Origin: Candidatus Nitrosocosmicus arcticus
GTDB taxonomy: Archaea > Thermoproteota > Nitrososphaeria > Nitrososphaerales > Nitrososphaeraceae
Assembly: GCF_007826885.1 (NCBI RefSeq)
Contig: NZ_ML675593.1
Location: 21,865 to 68,942, forward strand
Length of the DNA: 47,078 bases
Direction: 5' to 3'
Part shown: positions 8,751-18,080 of the stretch, one piece after another
Position numbering within the stretch: the first letter of the stretch is position 1
Layout: each line of letters begins with the position of its first letter
Made by a program: the position numbers and the translations under genes
Notes under the pieces: model-generated
Databases searched by the model: none
What the model saw: the letters and a program-made list of their open reading frames with translations, nothing else
What the model was told of the DNA's origin: nothing

Positions 8751-10369
8751 GTGATACAAGAGTGGCTACAAGGTAAAACAAGGGACATAATAGCAAAAGA
8801 AACCGGCATTAGTCAAGGTAGTGTCACAGGGATAATTACAGAATGGAAAGAAAGAACGGTAAATCCAGATATAGAAAATTTAAGAGAATTTGCCATTTGG
8901 TTAAAAAATCAGGCATTACGGTTGGTGAATGCGCAGAAGGGTTTAGGAATGCAAAATGTTGAAATTATTAGGAGTGGATGACGATGAAAAATTTTCTTCT
9001 TTTATTAGAGACATTTATTTAATTTGTACACATAATAAAATAACTCCAGATTTCATAGGTAAGCTTATTTACGATCTAATAGATTTTTCAAAATCAAATG
9101 AAAATATCGACCCTAAGGAAATGAATCCACATACCGAAAGAGGAATGGATTTACTTGATGGATCTGTTAATTTCACAGGATTTCAACATGAAAGCGGCAA
9201 GGAATTGAATGGTCAAATAGAAAAAGCAGAAACTAACAAATACATAAAAAGGAAAGAAAACAAGCCTTTGTCTCTTTCAGAAATTCCCCATTATCTGGAT
9301 CAAATGATATTAGAGAAGGATGGGTTGAAGCAGAAAATTAACGGCTCAAAGGCAGTATTAATAGATTTGAATAACACCAAGGAACAAATTATTAATAGAA
9401 TTCAAGACCTATACAAGAAAGAAAAATCAGTAAAATTTTTTATCAAATGGTACCATCGATTAAAAAAAAGAACTATATGATAAATATTTAATTGATGTAA
9501 ATGATATCCACAGGTTTGCAATTTTAGTTGAAAATTTTTAAAATTTTGGATTTGAAGCTTCTGAAATAATACAAACATTTTGGTATATCGATTCTGTTAA
9601 TTCAAGAAAACAATTCCTTGAATATGAAATTAAGTTATATGAAGACAGATTAAAAAAGCAGAAAATTCCTACTTGCATTTCGAATCGCTTGCAAACATCA
9701 ATAGTCAAACTATGAACATATATGAAGAATTGGAGCGTATGGGACTGGGTCTTAAAGAGCTTAAACAACTTTGGCTTACAATTCAAGAAATAGGAGAAGC
9801 TAATAAGATACCTAATGACCTTGCTGTATTAAGATTTTTGAAGGATATTGAAGATAATTACGATAACAAGCTTGGTTTTGAAAGTAAAGTGATTGAAAAG
9901 AAAAATGAGTTAAATGCAGTAAACAATGAAAAAAAACTATAATAGAATTTTGCTTTCTTTACAGCCATTTTGGGGACAAAAATTATCATACATATTTCAG
10001 AACGGGTTTGATGAAGAAGATATAGTAAATATGAATAAAATGGTTGTAAATTGTGTTAATAGGTATAATAATATAATTGCTAGTAAGCAAACTAATTATA
10101 TTAATTTCATTAGTAACAATAATGAAGATAACAAAAACAATGTCAAAATAACCAAATCAGAGTTTTGGACATATTTGATTTCAGATATTGAAAATCTACA
10201 AGATTTAAGGTTATCCATATTAAGTCATACAAAGAAGTTAAATGATCTAAGGCAGGAAATCATAACGATAACAAAACAAAAACAGGGAATAGAAATGTCT
10301 ACTTATAAAAATCCGTGTATTTATGTGGTTAGTGTATTAAACAATAGTAACTATTTTCTCTTTTTTTAA
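8751..10369 (+). pseudogene. Frameshifted HTH/coiled-coil protein pseudogene
   Basis: One ancestral gene of about 530 codons now lies in several frames. Segment 1 (from 8751) encodes a helix-turn-helix (QGKTRDIIAKETGISQGSVT). At about 8928-8960 two shifts are needed to read CAEGFRNAK and then LKLLGVDDDEKF. The next part runs to a stop at 9478. Reading continues in another frame as KYLIDVNDIHRFAILVENF, an in-frame TAA at about 9537, then NFGFEASEIIQTFWYIDSVN. Another shift near 9670 enters HFESLANINSQ and the GLGLKELKQLW segment, and one more near 9930 enters the tail. The open pieces abut and together read as one HTH plus long coiled-coil protein, a type I associate with Nitrososphaeria genomes. 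The part before 8751 may also be lost. A functional product is unlikely. Confidence 0.75.
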
Positions 10370-10752
10370 TCAACAATCATTTACTCTTTCTTTATTAGAA
10401 CTATTTACTTGATAACCAGAAAATATGCGTTGTAAATATTAGTAATTTCAGATCAGAACTTTATTCATAACAAACTATTTGATAATATCTAGACATACTA
10501 AGTCAAATGAATATAATTTTTTAATGCCTTTGACAAAACTTTTGATAATTTAATACATTTTGAAGGTATTAGAATAGTTATTTAGCAACTATCTATAAAC
10601 CGTATTGAATAATCTGTTTATCAGTGTTTAAATTTTTACTTTTGGTAGGTATATTTAATTAAATTGATCATATTACGAATAAAAATTTCTCATTAATACA
10701 AGGCTTTAAGATGTCAAATATTTAAAAATCATAAAGGGTAGAACATCAGAAT
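10370..10752. other. Intergenic before fen, promoter only
   Basis: AT-rich spacer with no gene or repeat that I can support. A TATA-like stretch (atttaaaaat, about 10719-10728) lies about 25-35 bases before the fen start and is the likely promoter. Confidence 0.4.
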
Positions 10753-11781
10753 ATGGGATTAAACCTAAAACCATTGATTACATCTAATCCTATTAGAATT
10801 TCTGATTTGGATGGAAAAGTGGTTGCGATAGATGCTTTCAATGTAATTTATCAATTCTTAGCGACAATTAGAGGCCCGACCGGAGAATTACTGGCAAATA
10901 ACCAAGGAGAACCCACCAGTCATCTCAGTGGACTTTTTTATAGAAACATAAATTTACTTAGTGATGGGGTCAAATTGGTATATATTTTTGACGGATTACC
11001 TAACAGATTGAAATCAGGAGAAATTGAAAGAAGAAGAAAAGTCAAAGAAGAAGCAACTGAAAAGTATAACGTGGCATTAGAAGAGGGAAGAATGGATGAT
11101 GCAAAAAAATTTAGTCAGGGGACTTCAGTTCTAACCTCCCAAATGATTGAAGAATCAAAATACTTGTTGTCATTGATGGGAATTCCATATATTAATGCAA
11201 AGTCAGAAGGGGAAGCAACCGCCGCACTCCTATCTAAAAAGGATCTAGCATATTCATCTGTGAGTCAAGATTATGATTCAATACTATTTGGTGCGAAAAG
11301 GTTGATAAGGAATTTGACAGTCAGTGGGAAACGAAAAATCCCAAATAGAAATGTGTATGTTGATATTGTACCAGAAATAATTGAGTACTCTCAAGTACTA
11401 AAGACTAATAATCTAACTCACCAGCAGCTTGTAGATGTTGGAATCTTGATTGGTACTGACTTCAATCCCGATGGATTTAGTGGTATCGGTCCTAAAAATG
11501 CTCTAAAATTGATACAAAAGTACAAGAAGCTTGAAGAGATAGAAAAAATAAAAACAGAACTATCAACCACTCCATACAATGAAATAAGGGAAATATTTCT
11601 GAACCCTCAGGTTACTGACCTAGAGGACTTAAATATTGAATTTAATGAGATAGAGAAGGAAAAAATTATAAAATATCTCTGGGATGAGAAAAATTTTTCC
11701 AATGAGAGAGTTATCAACCACTTGGGAAGGCTTGAAAAAAGCATTATTAAGAAAAGTCAATCTCTTGACAAATGGTTTTAA
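10753..11781 (+). CDS. fen: Flap endonuclease 1
   Basis: A 342-residue XPG/RAD2-family structure-specific nuclease that cuts 5' flaps during Okazaki fragment maturation and base excision repair. The N-domain starts MGLNLKPLI and carries the metal-binding Asp in AIDAFNVIYQF and another in YIFDGLPNRLK. The I-domain has EGEATAALL and SQDYDSILFG. The helix-hairpin-helix segment is GTDFNPDGFSGIGPKNALKLI. The last residues (SQSLDKWF, with Leu338, Trp341 and Phe342) form a PCNA-interacting peptide in which the usual first Gln is Ser. Length and domain order match archaeal FEN1. It lies in the same origin region as PolD and Orc1. Confidence 0.96.
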   Translation: MGLNLKPLITSNPIRISDLDGKVVAIDAFNVIYQFLATIRGPTGELLANNQGEPTSHLSGLFYRNINLLSDGVKLVYIFDGLPNRLKSGEIERRRKVKEEATEKYNVALEEGRMDDAKKFSQGTSVLTSQMIEESKYLLSLMGIPYINAKSEGEATAALLSKKDLAYSSVSQDYDSILFGAKRLIRNLTVSGKRKIPNRNVYVDIVPEIIEYSQVLKTNNLTHQQLVDVGILIGTDFNPDGFSGIGPKNALKLIQKYKKLEEIEKIKTELSTTPYNEIREIFLNPQVTDLEDLNIEFNEIEKEKIIKYLWDEKNFSNERVINHLGRLEKSIIKKSQSLDKWF

Positions 11782-11870
11782 GAAAAAAAGTAGGTGATTT
11801 TGATACAAATAACAGTTATGTGGATAGAGATACTATAATGAGGAATCAGAATGTATCAACTAATTATCAA

Positions 11871-13550
11871 CTAATTATCAGATATATTTATTTTAGATTT
11901 TTTCAACACTATATTTTTTTCTGATTTGAATCTTTCTAAATCATAACTATTCATATCTACAAATTTGATGCCTTCAGAAATAACAGGATTGACCTGTTTT
12001 ATCAGTGAATACATCTTCTGACAAGCATTTCTATAATCTGGATGGCCCTGTGGGGTTGTCCGTAGTTCAATCATATGACATGCTTCACGAAGATTCATTT
12101 TTATAAAATACGGATACCTATAAGCAAAATTTACAGCGTATTGTGCTTCTGCAGGCATTGTAGATGAGATTAACTTGTATGTATCACCACTGTGATACAT
12201 ACAATCATTATAGTCCTTTTCTATTCCTAGTTCATTTATTTCCTCTGGAATATCAAACCCATACTTTGTAGATAACAACTGTCGACTCATGGTCAAAAGT
12301 CTATGCCTATGAAGATCCCTAAACATTCCATAATTAGTTACTAATTCAAACGAATAATCAATGACCTCAAAAGCTCTTCCAGGTCTATGTCTTCTATTTT
12401 CTCTAAAATGAGAATAAGCACGGATAATCTCATGTCGCTTTTCTCCAGAGAAAGTAGTAACAAGATCTAGTAAAAGAGACATTAATAAACCTCTACCATA
12501 TTCATGCAAAATAGAAGCAACCAATTTAATTTCTGCTTCAATATTGGGAACATGATAAAGCAATTTAACGTCTATGAAACTTTTGATATTATTAGAAGTA
12601 TTGACTAAAAGATCATTATCAGAAACCTTATATTTTTGATAAAGATCCTTATCCAGAATTCTTGAAATGGATTTCTCGGTATTATCAAGATAATTGTAAT
12701 ATGAAATACTGTGTTTATCTTTTGATCGCTTGATAAATGGTTCGATGTACTTTTCCAGTTCTTTATATAATAAATCACCTAGCTTTTTGATTTCTCCTAA
12801 TTCGGAAGAGTTCATATTAAACAAAAGATATTCAAACGCTCTTCCATTTCCTGTAATTGCCAGATTAGTGAGGGTTGAGGACGGAAGGAGATTTCTCAAT
12901 ATATCCAGAGCTTTGGCCTTAATGGATGAATTATATATTTTTTTTGCACTATCAATATCTATAGAGTTTTTTAAATGGCTAAAGAGGTTATCAGTCTTAG
13001 TTCCAGAATCATAAAAAGTAAGATTATCTATTGGAATTTTTTCTTTTAGATACTGTCGCATAGGTAAGATATTCTTTGAATAAGTTTCAAATGCCAAATC
13101 ACATGACTGAATATACTTGTCGGCATAAACGGATGACATGATTTTTTCATCCCTAAAATATTTATAAACTCCGTTGATTTTTTTATCAAAGGCAACGTAA
13201 CGAGATGATTTTTCTAAAAATGATAATCCGATCCTATGATCTTCTATTTTTTGTGCAGATATATTGGATATCCATTCTAAAGCACATTGAGCTGTTCCAA
13301 GTTCAGCTACAGATTCATCGCCATATTCTAAAAGGACTCTGTTATAAAATTCCAGACCTCTATTGGGATTTGGTAGAAATTCATCGATAAATATCCTTCT
13401 CATCGTTTTATCAGTTCTAGAATATCTAGACATCAAAGCTCCACGATCGACCTGATGCGGAGTAATTATTACAAATACACTACGATCTGAATTGGAAAAA
13501 TGAGATTCAATCTTTTTTCTCTCTTCATTATTAAAATTTTCCTGATCCAA
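11871..13550 (-). CDS. thyX: ThyX-like FAD-dependent thymidylate synthase, double-domain form
   Basis: A 559-residue protein related to flavin-dependent thymidylate synthase, which makes dTMP from dUMP with methylene-tetrahydrofolate and NADPH. Ordinary ThyX is about 220-250 residues; this one holds two ThyX-like halves. Half one (about 25-290) has [16 protein letters not shown] at 103-118, which keeps the Ser, Glu and SxRY positions of the ThyX motif but not RHR. Half two (about 330-540) has RHR at 415-417 followed by [10 protein letters not shown], so the Ser spacing is non-standard. The active site may combine both halves. It is divergent from cdvA, with about 118 bases between starts. No thyA is seen in the window. 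Confidence 0.78.
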   Translation of the reverse strand: MDQENFNNEERKKIESHFSNSDRSVFVIITPHQVDRGALMSRYSRTDKTMRRIFIDEFLPNPNRGLEFYNRVLLEYGDESVAELGTAQCALEWISNISAQKIEDHRIGLSFLEKSSRYVAFDKKINGVYKYFRDEKIMSSVYADKYIQSCDLAFETYSKNILPMRQYLKEKIPIDNLTFYDSGTKTDNLFSHLKNSIDIDSAKKIYNSSIKAKALDILRNLLPSSTLTNLAITGNGRAFEYLLFNMNSSELGEIKKLGDLLYKELEKYIEPFIKRSKDKHSISYYNYLDNTEKSISRILDKDLYQKYKVSDNDLLVNTSNNIKSFIDVKLLYHVPNIEAEIKLVASILHEYGRGLLMSLLLDLVTTFSGEKRHEIIRAYSHFRENRRHRPGRAFEVIDYSFELVTNYGMFRDLHRHRLLTMSRQLLSTKYGFDIPEEINELGIEKDYNDCMYHSGDTYKLISSTMPAEAQYAVNFAYRYPYFIKMNLREACHMIELRTTPQGHPDYRNACQKMYSLIKQVNPVISEGIKFVDMNSYDLERFKSEKNIVLKKSKINISDN

Positions 13551-13614
13551 CTTCTTAAAATAAAGTTTATTGTACGTATGTAATTGTAACTATAGTTGAT
13601 TAAATCTTACAATA

Positions 13615-13622
13615 TTATAAAA
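13615..13622 (+). promoter_or_regulatory. TATA box of cdvA
   Basis: The sequence ttataaaa is centred about 50 bases before the ATG at 13669. Predicted transcription start is about 13643. This makes the upstream GTG at 13636 unlikely as a start and supports the ATG at 13669. Confidence 0.5.
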
Positions 13623-13668
13623 TTTTTTTCACACAGTGAGCATTATACTCGTCTACAAATTGAATTGC

Positions 13669-14535
13669 ATGAGCGAATTAAAGCTCGAATTTGTCAGTAA
13701 AAAAGTTAAAGACATGTATGGAACATACATTGGAAAAGTTGTAGGTATCATCACAGATTTAGAAGGATCTATAGAGTCTGTAAGTGTAGATTGTGGATCA
13801 AGTGGTATAAAAAATTTACCATATGAACAACTGTTGGTACAAGGCGACTATGTCATTTTTATTCCGAGGTGGCGATTAGATGCACAAAAACTCTTGCGAG
13901 AAAAATCTTTGACATTGAAGAGGATTAAAGCTTTGCAAGAAATTGTAGCTGATAACGACAATATGAAAGACGACGCAGAATTGGTATACTTAAAGTATGA
14001 AAAAAGGCTGGATGATTTAGGCGAAAGCTCCAAAGAGATTGTTGAGAGACTTCATCAAAGAATATCTGAAATAGATATGGAATCGAAAAGGATAAAAGCA
14101 GTTTTGTTTGATGCAAAGTTGCAGTATAAGAGTAACGAAATAACAGAAGATATTTATCAACAGATAACCATGCACACTAATGAATTAATAGATCATGTCA
14201 ACTTAGAAAAAACAGAAATAAATAATATAATTAACAAGCTTTCACAACAAACAGTGGACAACACGGTTACCTCAAACAATAACGAAATCAAAGATGATCA
14301 ATTAAACGTTCAAAATGAAGATAAAGAAGAGGTATTGGATTACAATATTCAAAAGCTAACCCAAGAATCGGAACAGAATATGAATTATAATCAAGGGATT
14401 CAACAAGACCAGGAAGAACAAGAAGTAGGATCAGATGTAGGAGGCGCTGAAAGTTCTACCAACGAAGTAACTAACTATGTAGAAGCTTCATTAGAAAATA
14501 ACGAACCCACCCACATAATGGCTACAAATAATTAA
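13669..14535 (+). CDS. cdvA: Cell division protein CdvA
   Basis: A 288-residue protein with an N-terminal PRC-barrel domain (about residues 8-75: VKDMYGTYIGKVVGIITDLE, then VQGDYVIFIPRWRLDAQKL). A long coiled coil (about 80-195) and a variable acidic, Gln- and Asn-rich tail follow. This is the layout of CdvA, the membrane-recruiting component of the archaeal Cdv (ESCRT-like) division machine, which brings CdvB to mid-cell. The block WRLDAQKLLREKSLTLKRI strongly resembles what I recall of thaumarchaeal CdvA. An extra upstream GTG at 13636 would add 11 residues but lies before the predicted transcription start. Neither cdvB nor cdvC is in the window. The gene is divergent from thyX. Confidence 0.88.
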   Translation: MSELKLEFVSKKVKDMYGTYIGKVVGIITDLEGSIESVSVDCGSSGIKNLPYEQLLVQGDYVIFIPRWRLDAQKLLREKSLTLKRIKALQEIVADNDNMKDDAELVYLKYEKRLDDLGESSKEIVERLHQRISEIDMESKRIKAVLFDAKLQYKSNEITEDIYQQITMHTNELIDHVNLEKTEINNIINKLSQQTVDNTVTSNNNEIKDDQLNVQNEDKEEVLDYNIQKLTQESEQNMNYNQGIQQDQEEQEVGSDVGGAESSTNEVTNYVEASLENNEPTHIMATNN

Positions 14536-14698
14536 TGAGTACAAAATAACAAAAAAAGATTTGAAATATGCTGACATTTGATTAGAAAGCCAATTATTTT
14601 TGATCATTCCTTCACTTTTTATTTGATTAATTGCAACTTGTAAAATTTATCAAAAAAATCATAAATTACAAGAATTTATAAAAATTTGAAAAGTTGTT

Positions 14699-14956
14699 TT
14701 ACTTTTGTGTAGTTGAACTTAAGAGTTCTCCAATTTCATTGTGCATTTTAAGAAAGTTTAAGCCTTTTTCAGTGGTTTTGTAGGTTTGAGAACCTTCAAC
14801 ATATTCGATTAGGTTATTTTCAATTAATACTGATAAATATTCACGTAACTGTGCATAACTTAAAAATGCTTTATACATAATTTTTGTTTTGGTTGCTCCT
14901 CCGTTGGCTGCATCCAGGATCATGGCCACTATTTCAGTTCTACTTCTATATTTCAC
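14699..14956 (-). CDS. Small winged-helix protein (HTH_45-like), copy A
   Basis: An 85-residue winged-helix DNA-binding protein starting with GTG (MKYRSRTEIVAMILDAANGG). The core TKTKIMYKAFLSYAQLREYLSVLI followed by YKTTEKGLNFL matches the small archaeal HTH_45 family. It is a paralogue of three genes at 29.5-31.8 kb. Its first ~50 bases are nearly identical to the start of the inverted copy there, while the rest has diverged. The 13-bp iterons seen before the other copies are absent. It is probably a transcription regulator; the target is unknown. Confidence 0.75.
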   Translation of the reverse strand: MKYRSRTEIVAMILDAANGGATKTKIMYKAFLSYAQLREYLSVLIENNLIEYVEGSQTYKTTEKGLNFLKMHNEIGELLSSTTQK

Positions 14957-15200
14957 ACTTTATTTTCGTTCTCTTTATTTATTTTAGTTTATTGCAACAA
15001 TCAAACATAACATTCCTATATAAGTTTATTATATGTAATTTGAAATTAGGTTTATCGCTGAAAGAAATACCCGTGAATAATAAAATTAGGATATTAGTGT
15101 GATTGTGAATGGTTTTGTCTTTGATAGTATAATCATATATTGATAATACACCAGAATAAATAAAGAAAGCATTTAAGTAAAGAAAAATCTTTTCTTTTTC

Positions 15201-17132
15201 ATGATTGATCCTCAATATCGCAAGGATGGACATCAAGAAATCATTTCTCTAGAGGGAAATAAGATAAAAGAAATAAAAAGAATATCCCAAAAAGATCCAA
15301 AACAATTTTGGTCAAATTGTGCAAAAAACTTGGCATGGTTTAAAGAATGGGAGCAAGTATTGGACTGGAGCCCCCCTTTTGCTAGATGGTTCGTAGGAGG
15401 AAAATTAAATGCCGCCTATAATTGTCTTGACAGACATCTAACAAGTGAAAAGAAGAATCAGGCAGCGATTATTTGGGAAGGGGAAGACGGAAAATCTGTT
15501 ACTATTACATATAATCAATTATTTTATAGAGTAAATCAATTAGCCAATGCACTCAAAAGGTTGGGAATTAAAAAAGGAGACAGGATCACAATTTACCTAC
15601 CAATGATACCCGAATTAGTCATATCAATTCTTGCTTGCGCTAGAATAGGAGCCATTCATTCTGTTATTTTTTCAGGATTTAGCTCTCAATCAATCATTGA
15701 TAGAGTGAATGATGCTGAATCCAGGATAATAATTACCGCAGATGGAGGATACAGAAGGGGGAAAATAATACCACTGAAGAAAATAGTTGACGAAGCAGTA
15801 AAACAAACCCCTACTGTTGAAAAAATGATAGTGGTTAAAAGAACTCAAGAAGATATAAACATGGATGAAAAAGACATATGGTTCGAAGATTTAGTAAATA
15901 AAGAATCCAACTATTGTGTATCAGAATGGATGGAAAGTAACGATCCTTTGTTTATATTATATACATCAGGGACCACAGGTAAACCGAAAGGTGTTGTGCA
16001 TGGAAGCGGAGGATATTTGACTCATTTGTTTAACTCGGCAAAATGGGTCTTCAATTTTGTCCCAACGGATATATTTTTCTGTACAGCAGATATAGGCTGG
16101 GTAACGGGACATAGCTACATAGCATATGCGCCATTAATGCATGGAGTAACTGAAATTCTTTATGAAGGTGCACCAGATTACCCTGACCAAGGTCAATATT
16201 GGAAAATAATTGAAAAACACGGGGTAACCATTCTATATACTACGCCCACAGCCTTGAGATCATATATGAGATATGGAAATGATATACCCGATTCATATGA
16301 TTTATCAAGTTTGCGATTATTGGGCACAGTAGGAGAACCAATAAATCCAGAGGTTTGGATATGGTATTTCAATACAATTGGAAAAACTAATTGTCCTATT
16401 ATAGATACATGGTGGCAAACTGAGACCGGAGGTATTATGATAAGTATGTGTACCGGAATCGAGGTTATCCAAATGAAACCTGGTTCCGGAACATTTTCAT
16501 TACCTGGCATAGAAATAGAAATAGTAGATGACAAAGGTAAAAAAGTAGAAGTCGGTAAAAAAGGGTATTTAACCGTAAAACAACCCTGGCCCGGAATGCT
16601 CCTTTCATTGTGGAATAACAACGAAAGATATAGAAAAACGTACTGGGAAAAGGCACATAATAGTTACTTTGCAGGTGATTTTGCATATTTAGATCAGGAT
16701 GGATATTATTGGATACTAGGAAGAGCAGATGATATATTGAAGGTTGCCGGTCACAGATTAGGAACGATAGAACTTGAAAGTGCTTTTATTTCCCATCCTT
16801 CAATAGCTGAGGCAGCGGTCACTAGTAGAAAGGATGAAATTAAAGGTGAAACAATCATAGCATTTCTAGTATTAAGAAAAGGAGTGGAATCATCTTCGCA
16901 CTTAGATATTGAGGTAAATGAGCATATTAAGAATACGATAGGGCCAATTGCATCTGCTGAAAAAATTTATTTTGTGAATAAGTTACCGAAGACACGTAGT
17001 GGCAAAATAATGAGAAGACTTTTAAAATCTATTGTGAATAACGAGACTATTGGAGATATCACTACCCTTGAGGATGAGGCGTCCATTGAAGAGATAACTC
17101 ACGAACTACAAGAAATAAACAAGCATTTATGA
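15201..17132 (+). CDS. acs: Acetyl-CoA synthetase, AMP-forming
   Basis: A 643-residue acyl-CoA synthetase. It activates acetate (or a similar short acid such as propionate or 3-hydroxypropionate) with ATP to the acyl-AMP and then to acyl-CoA. It starts with the ACS N-terminal domain (FWSNCAKNLAWFKEWEQVLDW). The AMP-binding P-loop YTSGTTGKPKG begins at Tyr254, and TWWQTETGG gives the A5 motif. YWILGRADDILKVAGHRLGT is the hinge region. The catalytic Lys602 lies in RSGKIMRR, the usual target of regulatory acylation. Length is standard for ACS. In these autotrophs it could recover acetate or feed the hydroxypropionate/hydroxybutyrate cycle. Substrate choice is inference. Confidence 0.93.
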   Translation: MIDPQYRKDGHQEIISLEGNKIKEIKRISQKDPKQFWSNCAKNLAWFKEWEQVLDWSPPFARWFVGGKLNAAYNCLDRHLTSEKKNQAAIIWEGEDGKSVTITYNQLFYRVNQLANALKRLGIKKGDRITIYLPMIPELVISILACARIGAIHSVIFSGFSSQSIIDRVNDAESRIIITADGGYRRGKIIPLKKIVDEAVKQTPTVEKMIVVKRTQEDINMDEKDIWFEDLVNKESNYCVSEWMESNDPLFILYTSGTTGKPKGVVHGSGGYLTHLFNSAKWVFNFVPTDIFFCTADIGWVTGHSYIAYAPLMHGVTEILYEGAPDYPDQGQYWKIIEKHGVTILYTTPTALRSYMRYGNDIPDSYDLSSLRLLGTVGEPINPEVWIWYFNTIGKTNCPIIDTWWQTETGGIMISMCTGIEVIQMKPGSGTFSLPGIEIEIVDDKGKKVEVGKKGYLTVKQPWPGMLLSLWNNNERYRKTYWEKAHNSYFAGDFAYLDQDGYYWILGRADDILKVAGHRLGTIELESAFISHPSIAEAAVTSRKDEIKGETIIAFLVLRKGVESSSHLDIEVNEHIKNTIGPIASAEKIYFVNKLPKTRSGKIMRRLLKSIVNNETIGDITTLEDEASIEEITHELQEINKHL

Positions 17133-17214
17133 AAACGATATAACATGGCTATGCTTGATTCTCGGAATAACCAACATCCTATTCTATTTGTTACCAGTTT
17201 AAATCAAATATGCC

Positions 17215-17243
17215 TTTTACTTTTTTGTAGTTGAACTTAAGAG
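17215..17243 (-). repeat. 29-bp remnant of the winged-helix gene 3' end
   Basis: This stretch matches 14697-14725, the 3' end of winged-helix copy A, at 28 of 29 bases. It stands alone just after acs, with no gene attached. It is probably a scar of a lost or recombined copy of that family. Confidence 0.55.
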
Positions 17244-17297
17244 GCAGTGATACTGATTTCATTATAAGTAATGTATAGTAAAAGAGAAGATTAGAGT

Positions 17298-17789
17298 TCA
17301 AACTGAAATTATTTCTAATTTTGAACTTTCCGTTATGTTGTTGTGTTGGATGAATCCCGACGAACTAGCCAACACAAATTCTGCCGGCTTTGTATTCTTA
17401 AATGTACATTTGGATGAATCAAGTATATTATCACATGGTTGAGCATCTTTTTTAAGATAAACTATATCACCATTTTGATCAAACCACATTAAATCTAATG
17501 GATATTTTATATTTAACAACCACATTGAATATAAATCAGGTTTATCATATAACAATAGTAATCCAGAATCCAAATTTGGTTTGTCGTTCCTAAATGTTAA
17601 CCATCGTTGTCTATCAAAATCCGAATCTGCAATTTCGACGGTCAAAAGTTTTTCGTCTATTTTTATAGTTCCTTTTGAAAAATTGATGTTTACATTTTTA
17701 ATATCTGATGGAACAGAGATAATTCCTAAAATCCCTATTACAAAAGCCGAAATAATTACGGGAATAAGGAGAGTTATTTTTTTTACCAT
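17298..17789 (-). CDS. DUF192-family protein, membrane-anchored or secreted
   Basis: A 163-residue protein. An N-terminal hydrophobic signal or anchor (about residues 5-27) is followed by a DUF192 domain (about 45-160). The domain is recognised by VEIADSDFDRQRWLTFRN, GLLLLYDKPDLYSMWLLN and LDLMWFDQNGDIVYLKKDAQPC, followed by AEFVLASSSGF. The domain's molecular role is not known. Two Cys residues (in QPCDNILDSSKC) could form an extracellular disulphide. It is convergent with acs. Confidence 0.82.
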   Translation of the reverse strand: MVKKITLLIPVIISAFVIGILGIISVPSDIKNVNINFSKGTIKIDEKLLTVEIADSDFDRQRWLTFRNDKPNLDSGLLLLYDKPDLYSMWLLNIKYPLDLMWFDQNGDIVYLKKDAQPCDNILDSSKCTFKNTKPAEFVLASSSGFIQHNNITESSKLEIISV

Positions 17790-17909
17790 CGTCTAATTAT
17801 TAAAAAATAGAGGTATTTTAATAATGACTATAAGTGAAAATTAACTGTCATAATGATCTATAAATAAAAGCAATAAAATGGAAAATGAGTTTAGCAAAAA
17901 TATCTAAAT

Positions 17910-18005
17910 CTAGCCCTGAGATTCTCCACAGGCGGGGCATAATTTAATATTTTTAGACATTTTTGAACCACATTCAATACAACATCTAAATTCGTTCTTG
18001 CTCAT
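17910..18005 (-). CDS. Tiny zinc-ribbon protein (31 aa)
   Basis: A 31-residue open frame starting ATG, reading FRCCIECGSKMSKN and then KLCPACGESQG. Two CxxC knuckles 16 residues apart form a minimal rubredoxin-like zinc ribbon. Such mini-proteins are common in archaea and often missed. TATA-like sequence lies upstream on the minus strand. The role is unknown; it could be a partner or chaperone for a nucleic-acid enzyme. Confidence 0.6.
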   Translation of the reverse strand: MSKNEFRCCIECGSKMSKNIKLCPACGESQG

Positions 18006-18080
18006 TTAACATTATACAAAATTAATTGTAATATATTTTATTTACATTAAAAAATGAAATAATATAAGTATAGAATAAAT

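Noticed and set aside
13636-13668. GTG start for CdvA giving 11 extra residues
   Set aside because: The TATA box at 13615-13622 predicts transcription starting after this codon; the ATG at 13669 fits the family better.
16193-16621. 142-codon open frame on the minus strand
   Set aside because: Shadow of acetyl-CoA synthetase; no family pattern of its own.
15201-17132. 3-hydroxypropionyl-CoA synthetase of the carbon-fixation cycle
   Set aside because: The thaumarchaeal cycle enzyme is of the ADP-forming type as I recall; this sequence is a standard AMP-forming ACS, so only the general activity is called.
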